NCBI GenBank assembly: GCA_023458095.1
Contig: JAEXAS010000016.1
Coordinates: forward strand, 1-39,612
Direction: 5' to 3'
DNA: 39,612 nucleotides
DNA from: Actinomycetes bacterium
GTDB taxonomy: Bacteria; Actinomycetota; Actinomycetes; Propionibacteriales; Propionibacteriaceae
In this document: positions 33,240-39,612 of the stretch, piece by piece
Numbering within the stretch: position 1 is the stretch's first letter
How the letters are laid out: each line of letters opens with the position of its first letter
Notes under the pieces: generated by a model
Databases searched by the model: none
The model's input: the letters and a program-made list of their open reading frames with translations, nothing else
What the model was told of the DNA's origin: nothing
Position numbers and translations under genes: made by a program

Positions 33240-33425
33240 GTGTCCTCCAAAGACTTGTTGTGATGTGACCTCCCACACGAAAAAGGGCCTCCGCACACGC
33301 GAAGACCCTGACGAGGCGGCAGCACTGACGTGCTCACCGCGGTACCGACCTGTCACCGTTACGGCGATCAGGTGGGAGCTCAGGTCTCCACTTCTGCGGA
33401 CTGCCACCTTCCGGCGCAGTCGATC
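33240..33425 (-). promoter_or_regulatory. Structured infC leader with attenuator
   Basis: About 186 nt lie between the predicted transcription start and the ATC. Folding by eye gives: an early hairpin GACTGCGCC-GGAA-GGTGGCAGTC; then an element in which GACAGG pairs with CCT(C)GTC, a bulge CGGTACC, and an inner stem GCGG..AGCAC-GTCA-GTGCT.CCGC; then an intrinsic terminator. The middle element has the layout of a T-box antiterminator, whose bulge is normally TGGNACC. Whether it senses tRNA is unproven, and no specifier stem was found. Confidence 0.55.
33280..33308 (-). terminator. Intrinsic terminator in the infC leader
   Basis: On the minus strand GGGTCTTCGC (33308-33299), loop GTGT and GCGGAGGCCC (33294-33285) form a 10-bp stem with two G-U pairs, followed by TTTTT. 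It ends about 40 nt before the infC start codon, so it acts either as an attenuator of infC-pheT or as the end of the hisEG transcript. Confidence 0.7.
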
Positions 33426-33431
33426 AGGATG

Positions 33432-33437
33432 ATTTTA
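33432..33437 (-). promoter_or_regulatory. -10 element of the infC operon
   Basis: TAAAAT on the minus strand (33437-33432), with TTGGGC as a weak -35 at a 19-base spacing. It stands just upstream of the structured leader and downstream of the REP-like repeats. Confidence 0.5.
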
Positions 33438-33475
33438 GCCTGATCGGGCTGCCAACGCCCAATCGGGGTCGATGA

Positions 33476-33552
33476 CCCTTCGACAAGCTCAGGGAACGGA
33501 CCTGAATCAAGCTCAGGCAACGCAACTGAATCAAGCTCAGAGAACGGGCCCG
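33476..33552. repeat. Degenerate REP-like tandem repeat between hisG and infC
   Basis: CAAGCTCAG occurs at 33484-33492, 33508-33516 and 33532-33540, a 24-bp period. The first unit is the intact CCCTTCGACAAGCTCAGGG core found in hemY; the next two read CTGAATCAAGCTCAG and are diverged. The array is intergenic, 10 bp after the hisG stop, upstream of the infC promoter. Confidence 0.8.
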
Positions 33553-33561
33553 AATCAATCG

Positions 33562-34419
33562 TTACAGTCGGCAGGCGTGAATGCTGGTGACCAGGATCGC
33601 CTCGGCGCCCACTTCCCAGAGCTGATCCATGATGTCCTGGGCCTGATTGGCCGGGATCATGGCCCGCACCGCAACCCAGCCTTCCTTGGCCAACGGAGAC
33701 ACCGTGGGCGCGTCCAGACCCGGCGTCACGGCCGAGGCCGCAGCCAACCGATCGGTGGTCACGTTGTAGTCGACCATCAGGTAGTCCCGAGCGGTGAGGA
33801 CGCCGTTGAGACGGCGCACCAAGAGGTCCAGACCGCTCGGTGCAGGGACACCGCGCCGCTGGATCAGCACCGCCTCGGAATGCAGGATCGCCTCACCGAA
33901 GAGTTCCAAGCCGGCTTTCTTCAAGGTGGTCCCGGTCTCGACCACATCGGCGACAACATCAGCCACGCCCAGGCGCACCGAGGATTCCACCGCGCCATCG
34001 AGATGAATCAACCGGGCAGAGATGCCTTCCCGTTCCAGGAAAGCACCCACCAAACCGGCATAGGAGGTAGCGATCCGGGTGCCCTCCAGGTCGGCCAGGG
34101 TCATCGAGGACCCACCGGGAGCGGCAAATCGGAATCGCGTGCCACCGAACCCCAGGCTGAGCACCTCGTCGGCCTCCGCACCCGAATCCAGCAACATGTC
34201 GCGTCCGGTGATGCCCAGATCGAGGGTTCCCTCGCCGACGTACACCGCGATGTCGCGGGGGCGCAGGTAGTAGAACTCCACGCCGTTGGCGTCGTCAACC
34301 AGCACGAGGTCTTTAGTGTCATGACGCTGCCGGTAGCCGGCCTCGCGCAGAATCCCAGCCGCACCTTCGGCCAGCGAGCCCTTATTGGGCACCGCAATCT
34401 TCAACAGCTCATCGCCCAT
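33562..34419 (-). CDS. hisG: ATP phosphoribosyltransferase, long form
   Basis: First enzyme of histidine synthesis, joining ATP and PRPP. The 285-residue product begins with KIAVPNKGSLAEGAAGIL, contains ADVVADVVETGTTLKKAGLE (the PRPP loop) and ends with an ACT-like regulatory domain (VAVRAMIPANQAQDIMDQLWEVGAEAILVTSIHACRL), so it is the histidine-inhibited form that needs no HisZ. The ATG at 34419 has AAGGA about 8 nt upstream. An alternative GTG at 34440 overlaps the hisE stop by GTGA, the habit of this genome, and would add seven residues. Confidence 0.95.
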   Translation of the reverse strand: MGDELLKIAVPNKGSLAEGAAGILREAGYRQRHDTKDLVLVDDANGVEFYYLRPRDIAVYVGEGTLDLGITGRDMLLDSGAEADEVLSLGFGGTRFRFAAPGGSSMTLADLEGTRIATSYAGLVGAFLEREGISARLIHLDGAVESSVRLGVADVVADVVETGTTLKKAGLELFGEAILHSEAVLIQRRGVPAPSGLDLLVRRLNGVLTARDYLMVDYNVTTDRLAAASAVTPGLDAPTVSPLAKEGWVAVRAMIPANQAQDIMDQLWEVGAEAILVTSIHACRL

Positions 34420-34436
34420 CGCAGGATTCCTTCGGC

Positions 34437-34703
34437 TCACAGGTATTCGTAGATATCGTCGAGGTCCAGATCCAGAGCGATCATCATCACCTGGAGGTGG
34501 TAGAGCAACTGGCTGATCTCTTCGGCGGTCTCGGCTTTGGATTGATACTCGGCCGCCATCCAGACTTCGGCCGCCTCTTCCACGATCTTCTTGCCGATCG
34601 CATGAACACCGGCATCCAACTCGCGCACGGTGCCCGAGCCGATGGGCCGCGTGGTCGCACGCATCTGTAGTTCAGCGAAAAGATCTTCGAAGGATTTGCT
34701 CAC
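34437..34703 (-). CDS. hisE: Phosphoribosyl-ATP pyrophosphatase
   Basis: Second histidine enzyme; hydrolyses phosphoribosyl-ATP. The 88-residue product has the all-alpha NTP-pyrophosphohydrolase fold with the metal motif KKIVEEAAEVWMAAE...ETAEEISQLLYH. GTG at 34703 is chosen because the domain begins immediately (SKSFEDLFAEL). TAGGCT (34717-34712) ends 8 nt before it and TGACCC sits 17 bases further up, a leaderless-type promoter. hisG follows. Confidence 0.95.
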   Translation of the reverse strand: MSKSFEDLFAELQMRATTRPIGSGTVRELDAGVHAIGKKIVEEAAEVWMAAEYQSKAETAEEISQLLYHLQVMMIALDLDLDDIYEYL

Positions 34704-34711
34704 GTGCGCAA

Positions 34712-34740
34712 AGCCTACCGGCAGCACGCGCCGCGGGTCA
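34712..34740 (-). promoter_or_regulatory. hisE promoter, leaderless type
   Basis: TGACCC (34740-34735), a 17-base spacer, and TAGGCT (34717-34712), then 8 nt to the GTG. The left inverted repeat of the neighbouring element begins 11 bp beyond this -35, so the promoter is intact. Confidence 0.55.
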
Positions 34741-34751
34741 CAACCCATGCC

Positions 34752-34788
34752 TGACCAGAATCTGCACGCCGATCCGGGCAATAAGGCC
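34752..34788 (+). repeat. Left terminal inverted repeat
   Basis: The first 16 bases match the right end perfectly, then 8 variable bases, then GGGCAATA identical again. It is followed at 34808-34838 by a cruciform-capable sequence, GATGTGGA and TCCACATC, whose loop TGCAGATTCTGGCCA holds the repeat core in inverse orientation. Confidence 0.65.
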
Positions 34789-34856
34789 TACTGCCGCTCC
34801 GATGCGCGATGTGGATGCAGATTCTGGCCATCCACATCGCCTCGTTTCGCTGACCA

Positions 34857-35753
34857 ATGCGGGGCGCGACACCGATGGTGGCGTGCATGGACCCCATTCA
34901 GGCCGTGCTCGCTCAGGAGGGCTTTCTCCTCACTCGCGAGCATCCTTCACTGGCCCGCACCGTGAACCGGCGCTGGCACGCCGGAGCACTTCATCGGCTT
35001 CATCCCGGGGTCTTCGCCGACCCGGGCGATCTCAGTACCTCGCTGCGGCTGCGGGCACTGTGCCGTTGGGCACCGCAGGCCGTATTGCATGACGACACCG
35101 CGGTTGCTGTGTGGCTGGAGCACGAACCGCCACAACCGTTGCGGCTGGCCAATCCGTGTTCCCTGTGCACCTCGGTGCGAGTCACCCATCGCCGAATCCC
35201 GCCTGAACACATCGTTCGAGCACGGGGGCTCAGCGTGGTCTCGCCGTCGTATGCCGCCGCAGAGGTGGCCGCCCGCGACGATGGCGACGCAGCGATGCAC
35301 CTGCTCCGCAAGGGACTGGCGAACATCGACACGCTCTTTGCCGCAGCCGACGCGCTCAGGGGCACACCGAGGCACCCCCAACGGATGCGGGTGCTGCAGT
35401 CTCTCGCGGCAAACCCGTGGTCGCCGGCAGAGCGGCGGTTGCATACGCTCATCTCTGATGTCGAGGGCTGGGTGGCCAATCGCAGGCTTCGTCTGGGCGG
35501 CACCACGGTGATACCGGATGTGTTGTTCGAATCCAGTCGTCTGGTGGTGGAGGTGGACGGCTACCAATTCCACGGCGGCCCTTCGGCCTTCCAGCGAGAT
35601 CGTGATCGACAGAACCTTCTCGTGCGGCACGGCTATGTGGTGCTTCGCCTGACCTGGCAGGACCTCACTGAGCGCTCGGCCGCCTGCCTGAGCTTGGTTC
35701 GCCAGACCCATCGTGTCTGGAATCTGCATGCAGACGGCCTCGCCAGCCCCTGA
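34857..35753 (+). CDS. AbiEi-like/DUF559 endonuclease-domain protein
   Basis: A 298-residue protein in two parts. The N-terminal half (QEGFLLTREHPSLARTVNRRWHAGALHRLHPGVFADPG) resembles the winged-helix start of AbiEi-type and related proteins. The C-terminal part, from about 210, looks like a Vsr/DUF559 restriction-like nuclease: PDVLFESSRLVVEVDGYQFHGG...AFQRDRDRQNLLVRHGYVVLRLTWQDL, with Asp, E-x-D and downstream basic residues as candidate active-site groups. The start is uncertain; ATG codons at 34857, 34875 and 34887 are in frame and the last (MDPIQAVLAQEG) may be the real one. It lies within matching inverted repeats. Substrate and biological role are unknown. Confidence 0.8.
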   Translation: MRGATPMVACMDPIQAVLAQEGFLLTREHPSLARTVNRRWHAGALHRLHPGVFADPGDLSTSLRLRALCRWAPQAVLHDDTAVAVWLEHEPPQPLRLANPCSLCTSVRVTHRRIPPEHIVRARGLSVVSPSYAAAEVAARDDGDAAMHLLRKGLANIDTLFAAADALRGTPRHPQRMRVLQSLAANPWSPAERRLHTLISDVEGWVANRRLRLGGTTVIPDVLFESSRLVVEVDGYQFHGGPSAFQRDRDRQNLLVRHGYVVLRLTWQDLTERSAACLSLVRQTHRVWNLHADGLASP

Positions 35754-35755
35754 GT

Positions 35756-35792
35756 GCCCCTATTGCCCTGGTATCGGTGCAGATTCTGGTCA
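35756..35792 (-). repeat. Right terminal inverted repeat
   Basis: Inverse copy of the left end. The first three bases (TGA, 35792-35790 on the minus strand) are also the stop codon of mshC, so the element abuts or supplies the end of that gene. Confidence 0.65.
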
Positions 35793-37016
35793 CAAAGCCA
35801 CGCCGAGAAGTGCATCAACCAGTTGCCCGACCTGACCGGGGGCAGTGGTGCTGACGGCTTCGGGTGAGGCGGCCCACAGGTCGATTTCGCGCAGGGCGGT
35901 CGGGGCATCCAAGTCGCTAGACACTGCAGTTCGAACGGCGGCGAGCAAGGCCCCAGCATCGGGCCCGGCCGGACGGTGCACCGCCGCGCGCCACCGGGCC
36001 AGGCGTCGGGTCGCAACCCGCAGCAACTCCGGGGTGTATTCCCAGTCGCTGCGGTAATGCTGAGCCAGCAGCATCAACCGCACCGCCATCGGATCGGCGC
36101 CATCGGCGAGCAGTTGGTGGATGAAGATCAGGTTGCCGCGCGACTTGCTCATCTTGTGGCCTCGATAGGACACCATCGCTGTATGCAACCCGGCCGGAAC
36201 GCAGGGCACCGCGCTGAGCGCCTCAGCCTGCTGCGCCGACATCGGGTGGTGTGGAAAGGCCAGATCGGAGCCGCCGGCCTGCACATCAAAGTGCGCGCCG
36301 AGGCAGTCCAGGGCGATCGCGGCGCATTCGATGTGCCAGCCCGGGCGCCCACGCCCGAGCGCCGAATCCCAGGCAGGCTCGCCTGGTCGCTCCCGCCGCC
36401 ACAGCAGCGCGTCGAAGGGGTTGCGTTTCCCGGATCGCTGCGGGTCTCCCCCGCGTTCGGCGAACAGCGCCAAAGCCTCGCCGCACGACAGTCCGGTGTG
36501 ACTGAGAAGGGCAGCCTGATCGGAGGCGAAGTACCAGTCTGGAAAGTCCGCGTCGGCCAGCGCATAGGCATTGCCCGCATCACGAAGGGTCGCGGTGGCA
36601 GCAGCGATGGTGGGCATGGCCTCGACCACCCCGACCAGATGTGTCGGAGGCAGGACCCGCAAGGCGGCCATGTCGGCGCGGTAGACGTCGAGTTGTTCGG
36701 CGGCGAGTTGCTCCCAGTCCCGCCCGGTCGCTGCGGCCCGCTCCAGCAGCGGATCGTCGACGTCGGTGAGGTTTTGGGCATAGCGGACGCCGAGGCCGGT
36801 GTCCCGCCAAGCGCGAACCAGCAGGTCGATCGACACATAGGTGAACGCATGCCCTAGATGGGTCGCGTCATAGGGGGTGATCCCGCAGGCGTAGAGCCGA
36901 GCCTCGCCAGCCTCGGGGCCGACCTCGACGAGGGCCTCGCTTCGTGGGTCGGCAAGCCGGACTCGATGCGGCGATGCGGGCAATTCGGGCACCGGTGCTG
37001 CCTCCCACGATTGCAT
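35790..37016 (-). CDS. mshC: Cysteine-glucosaminylinositol ligase MshC (mycothiol synthesis)
   Basis: Joins cysteine to GlcN-inositol in the mycothiol pathway, an actinobacterial hallmark. The 408-residue product is a CysS relative: YACGITPYDATHLGHAFTYV carries Cys44 (zinc ligand) and the HIGH-type HLGHA, and HKMSKSRGN is the KMSKS loop. It lacks the anticodon domain of true CysRS, consistent with MshC length. TAGGCT (37028-37023) ends 6 nt before the ATG, so the message is probably leaderless. It reads divergently from uppP. Its stop codon is the first triplet of the adjacent inverted repeat. Confidence 0.95.
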   Translation of the reverse strand: MQSWEAAPVPELPASPHRVRLADPRSEALVEVGPEAGEARLYACGITPYDATHLGHAFTYVSIDLLVRAWRDTGLGVRYAQNLTDVDDPLLERAAATGRDWEQLAAEQLDVYRADMAALRVLPPTHLVGVVEAMPTIAAATATLRDAGNAYALADADFPDWYFASDQAALLSHTGLSCGEALALFAERGGDPQRSGKRNPFDALLWRRERPGEPAWDSALGRGRPGWHIECAAIALDCLGAHFDVQAGGSDLAFPHHPMSAQQAEALSAVPCVPAGLHTAMVSYRGHKMSKSRGNLIFIHQLLADGADPMAVRLMLLAQHYRSDWEYTPELLRVATRRLARWRAAVHRPAGPDAGALLAAVRTAVSSDLDAPTALREIDLWAASPEAVSTTAPGQVGQLVDALLGVAL

Positions 37017-37022
37017 ATGGCG

Positions 37023-37028
37023 AGCCTA
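37023..37028 (-). promoter_or_regulatory. -10 element for leaderless mshC transcript
   Basis: TAGGCT on the minus strand ends 6 nt before the mshC ATG. On the other strand a second TAGGCT at 37044-37049 stands 25 nt before the uppP ATG, so the two genes share a divergent promoter region of 58 bp. Confidence 0.45.
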
Positions 37029-37074
37029 CCTTTGGTGAAGGCCTAGGCTGGGCGCGGACCGAAAGGGGTAGTCA

Positions 37075-37896
37075 ATGGGTTGGCTCGAAGCCATCGTGCT
37101 GGGCATCGTGCAAGGTCTCACCGAGTTCTTGCCGATTTCGTCCAGCGCACACCAGTCGATCATCGGCCAGTTGTTCTTCGGCGGTCACGACCCAGGCGCA
37201 GCCTTCACCGCGGTCACCCAGCTCGGTACCGAGACTGCGGTGATCGTCTACTTCGCCAAAGACATCGGACGCATCATTTCGCGCTGGTTCCTGGCTCTGT
37301 TCGGACGGATTCCCCGCAATGATCCTGATGCCCGTCTGGGGTGGCTGGTGATCCTGGGGTCGATCCCCATCGGGTTGTTGGGCGTGGCCTTCCAGGACTA
37401 CATCAAGACCGACCTGCGCAACCTGTGGATCACGGTGGCGATGTTGGCCGGATTCGCGGTGGTGTTGTGGATCGCGGATCGGGTCGCCAAGACCGAGTAC
37501 GACCTGACCCAGATGACCTGGGTCGATGGGATCGCCTTGGGCTTTGCCCAAGCACTGGCCCTAATTCCTGGCGTTTCGCGCTCCGGAGCGACCATCGCCG
37601 GCGGCTTGTTTCTGGGCTACACCCGCGAAACCTCAGCACGCTTCGCCTTCTTGTTGGCGATTCCGGCGGTGTTCATCTCCGGGTTGTTCGAGTTGAAGGA
37701 CATACCCAGCGATCCGCATGTCAGTTGGGGTCCGACCATCGCAGCCACCGTCATCGCCTTCGGCACCGGCCTGGCCGTGATCCATTGGTTGCTCAAGTAC
37801 GTCAGCAAGCACACCTTCTCGATCTTCGTGTGGTACCGACTCGCGCTGGCCGCTGTTGTGGCCGGGTTGCTGCTCGCAGGCGTTCTGCAACCTTAA
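37075..37896 (+). CDS. uppP: Undecaprenyl-diphosphatase (BacA family)
   Basis: Integral membrane phosphatase that recycles undecaprenyl pyrophosphate for cell-wall synthesis and gives bacitracin tolerance. The 273-residue product has the family motifs QGLTEFLPISSSAH (about 14-27) and PGVSRSGATIAGG (about 165-177), each in a membrane hairpin, with some eight hydrophobic segments in all. GGGG lies 8 nt before the ATG. Neighbouring mshC is conserved in related genomes. The next gene follows after 9 bp. Confidence 0.96.
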   Translation: MGWLEAIVLGIVQGLTEFLPISSSAHQSIIGQLFFGGHDPGAAFTAVTQLGTETAVIVYFAKDIGRIISRWFLALFGRIPRNDPDARLGWLVILGSIPIGLLGVAFQDYIKTDLRNLWITVAMLAGFAVVLWIADRVAKTEYDLTQMTWVDGIALGFAQALALIPGVSRSGATIAGGLFLGYTRETSARFAFLLAIPAVFISGLFELKDIPSDPHVSWGPTIAATVIAFGTGLAVIHWLLKYVSKHTFSIFVWYRLALAAVVAGLLLAGVLQP

Positions 37897-37905
37897 GGTT
37901 GGTGC

Positions 37906-38913
37906 ATGCAGCAACGGGCGGTGGGACGCAGCGGCCTGCAGGTGTCGCGCCTGGGGCTGGGCACACTCACCTGGGGCAGAGAAACCGCGCTGAGCGATGC
38001 CCGAGCTGTGCTGCGCAAGTTCGTGGCCGCCGGCGGCACGCTCATCGACACGGCGGCCGCCTATGCCGCCGGTGATGCCGAGCGGATCATCGGACGCCTG
38101 ATTCGCGCCGGGGACGTTTCCCGCGACGATCTGGTGATTGCGACCAAGGCAGGCTTCGGGATCCGCGACGGCCAGCGCGTGGTGGACACTTCCCGCGCCA
38201 CCTTGCTCGCCGATCTTCACGAGTCGCTGCGCCGAATGGGCACCGATCACGTCGATCTGTGGCAGCTTCATGCCTGGGGCGACGCACCGATCGAGGAGTC
38301 GTTGGCTGCCATCGATTCAGCGGTGAGTGCCGGCGACGTCCGCTACGCCGGAGTGAGCAACTTCGTCGGCTGGCAAACCGCCCAGGCGGCGACCTGGCAG
38401 GCGGCTTTTCCGGGACGGACGCGGCTGACCAGCGTCCAGGTGGAGTACTCCTTGCTGGCCCGCCGTGCCGAGGTGGAGGTGATTCCCGCTACTCAGGCCT
38501 TGGGATTGGGGTTCTTTCCGTGGTCCCCGATCGGACGCGGTGTCCTCACCGGCAAGTACCGGACCGGGACTCCGAAGAACTCTCGCGGTGCCAGCGACCA
38601 TTTCGCCTGGTTCGTGGAGCCGTATCTGGAGCAGCGGTCGCGGGCTGTGACCGAGGCGGTCATGATCGCCGCCGATGGGCTGGAGTTGGAACCGGCGCAG
38701 GTGGCGCTGCTCTGGGTGCGTGATGCCCCCGGCGTCACCGCTCCCCTGCTGGGGGCCCGGACGGCGGCTCAATTGGAGCCCTATCTGGCCACTGAGGATC
38801 TCGAATTGCCTGCCGAGATCGTGTCGGCCTTGGACGATGTCTCCGGTGGCCCGAATCACGGCCGTTCGGCCAACGAAGCCGCCATCGAAGAACCCACCAT
38901 CGAACTGGTGTAG
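37906..38913 (+). CDS. Aldo/keto reductase
   Basis: NADPH-dependent oxidoreductase of the AKR superfamily; substrate unknown. The 335-residue TIM-barrel protein has the full catalytic tetrad: Asp48 and Tyr53 in LIDTAAAYAAGDAE, Lys81 in ATKAGFG and His122 in QLHAWG. The coenzyme region FPWSPIGRGVLTGKYR is also present. It is probably co-transcribed with uppP (9-bp gap). A short CCCGC-TCA-GCGGG hairpin just after the stop may end both convergent transcripts. Confidence 0.92.
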   Translation: MQQRAVGRSGLQVSRLGLGTLTWGRETALSDARAVLRKFVAAGGTLIDTAAAYAAGDAERIIGRLIRAGDVSRDDLVIATKAGFGIRDGQRVVDTSRATLLADLHESLRRMGTDHVDLWQLHAWGDAPIEESLAAIDSAVSAGDVRYAGVSNFVGWQTAQAATWQAAFPGRTRLTSVQVEYSLLARRAEVEVIPATQALGLGFFPWSPIGRGVLTGKYRTGTPKNSRGASDHFAWFVEPYLEQRSRAVTEAVMIAADGLELEPAQVALLWVRDAPGVTAPLLGARTAAQLEPYLATEDLELPAEIVSALDDVSGGPNHGRSANEAAIEEPTIELV

Positions 38914-38924
38914 CGCATACCCGC

Positions 38925-39612
38925 TCAGCGGGGAATGCAGTCACTGACGAGCTGAATGTGGCCGATCCCTTCGGTGAAGCCGATGTGGGCGGTCTGGATC
39001 GCCGGGGCACCGAACCACCATTCGCCGTGTATCTGGTCGGCGCCGGCGAGCACCCCGCTGGTTCGCCACGCCTGCGCGATGCTGTCAGCGACCTTTTCGT
39101 TGGCATGTTCCAAGGCCACCAACTGATTGTGTCCGTGGAACTCTGCCGGATCCCGGGTGAACGTCGCCGCGGCGAGGACCTGCACCCCGGATGCCCCGGT
39201 GTCGAGAACACAGTGTTGCTCCCTGAGGGTGGGCTTCTTCGGCCACAGCACCGTCGACCCGGCAGTGGTACGGGCGATGACACCGAGGCGCTGGAGATCT
39301 GTCCGCACCTGCGCGGCGCGAATCTCGGACGGCTTGGTGGGCTGCGGTTCGGGAGTCGACTGGGTGCGCAAATCCGCGCGCACCTGAGCGAGTTGGTCAG
39401 AGGATGGCTGGACGGTGGGCAGCCACAGGGACAATCCCCCGCCGATGCCTCCGGTCACAATCGCAGCAACCAGGACTGTGCGCGGAGTGCGTCCCGAGGC
39501 GTTGCCCCAGTGACTCACCGCCATCAAAGCGCAGACCAGGCTGGCTGTGGCCAGCAGCCCCACGACCGTGGCTGTCCAAGACGGGGTCCATTGCTGGACC
39601 TCGGTAAGGCTC
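38925..39612 (-). CDS. Membrane-anchored protein of unknown function, 5' end outside the window
   Basis: The frame is open to the window edge: codons upstream of the GTG at 39563 continue without stop and complete a membrane helix (WTATVVGLLATASLVCALMAV), so the start lies beyond 39612. A second helix (VLVAAIVTGGIGGGLSLWL) follows, then a polar, Gln/Arg-rich stretch and a C-terminal extracytoplasmic-looking domain with two cysteines (REQHCVLD, VSDCIPR) that could form a disulphide. I do not recognise the family. About 228 codons are visible. Confidence 0.75.
   Translation of the reverse strand, partial: SLTEVQQWTPSWTATVVGLLATASLVCALMAVSHWGNASGRTPRTVLVAAIVTGGIGGGLSLWLPTVQPSSDQLAQVRADLRTQSTPEPQPTKPSEIRAAQVRTDLQRLGVIARTTAGSTVLWPKKPTLREQHCVLDTGASGVQVLAAATFTRDPAEFHGHNQLVALEHANEKVADSIAQAWRTSGVLAGADQIHGEWWFGAPAIQTAHIGFTEGIGHIQLVSDCIPR

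Larger units (their letters stand above)
34752..35792. mobile_element. Candidate small mobile unit: endonuclease-like gene between inverted repeats
   Basis: TGACCAGAATCTGCAC at 34752-34767 is repeated perfectly in inverse orientation at 35777-35792. Both ends share a second identical block, GGGCAATA, at the same offset (bases 25-32 of each end), so the ends match over about 37 bp. Inside is a single gene for a DUF559-type endonuclease-like protein. No transposase and no clear target duplication is seen. The unit fits tightly between the hisE promoter and the mshC stop. Mobility is an inference. Confidence 0.55.

Noticed and set aside
33240..33407. 56-residue N-terminal extension of IF-3
   Set aside because: Falls in the structured leader and terminator; IF-3 homology begins at the ATC with a strong ribosome-binding site.
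34947..35729. 260-codon minus-strand frame opposite the DUF559-type gene
   Set aside because: Antisense shadow; the plus-strand frame has the recognisable nuclease motifs.

Overview
The window is high-GC actinobacterial chromosome, most likely from Propionibacteriaceae or a close relative. The signs are an actinobacterial-type 16S gene and rrn leader, a mycothiol ligase (mshC), the argCJBD-R-H order, a haem operon in the hemA-E-...-Y-H-CD-B-L order, GTG starts and stop/start overlaps (GTGA/ATGA) between neighbours, and several probable leaderless promoters. No phage, CRISPR array or tRNA gene was seen. The left edge lies inside a 16S rRNA gene and looks mis-assembled; the right edge cuts a membrane-protein gene.

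Layout. 1-1340: 16S rRNA 5' half (minus), its leader and two rrn promoters. 1370-2641: tyrS. 2719-3650: a small unknown gene and a GNAT acetyltransferase. 3647-9824 (minus): argC-argJ-argB-argD-argR-argH, every junction overlapping, with two ArgR-box-like dyads over the argC promoter; argF and argG are absent. 9927-20858 (plus): hemA, hemE, an AhbD-like radical SAM/SPASM gene, hemY (cgoX), hemH (cpfC), a hemC-hemD fusion, hemB and hemL, interrupted by one opposite-strand HAD phosphatase. This covers glutamyl-tRNA to Fe-coproporphyrin or haem; no hemQ/chdC is present and the radical SAM gene sits where one might expect it.

20919-27152 (minus): an export locus. It holds a SipW/ER-type signal peptidase, three related exported proteins, a 61-codon membrane peptide, and a 978-residue exported protein with 14 RCC1-like repeats that fall into two blocks of seven. 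A 318-bp intergenic region upstream of the central substrate gene carries a good promoter and four copies of a GTCACCC-N4-GGGTGAC-type dyad.

27396-33425 (minus): infC-rpmI-rplT-rRNA methyltransferase-pheS-pheT. infC appears to start at an ATC codon and is preceded by a leader with an intrinsic terminator and a T-box-like fold. 33562-34703: hisE-hisG. 34752-35792: a DUF559-type endonuclease-like gene enclosed by matching terminal inverted repeats, a candidate small mobile unit between hisE and mshC. 35790-38913: mshC, uppP and an aldo/keto reductase. 38925-39612: a partial membrane-anchored protein.

A REP-like sequence with the core CTTCGACAAGCTCAGG recurs: as a 33-bp in-frame minisatellite inside hemY, as a 24-bp degenerate array between hisG and infC, and perhaps as a recoded peptide in an exported protein.
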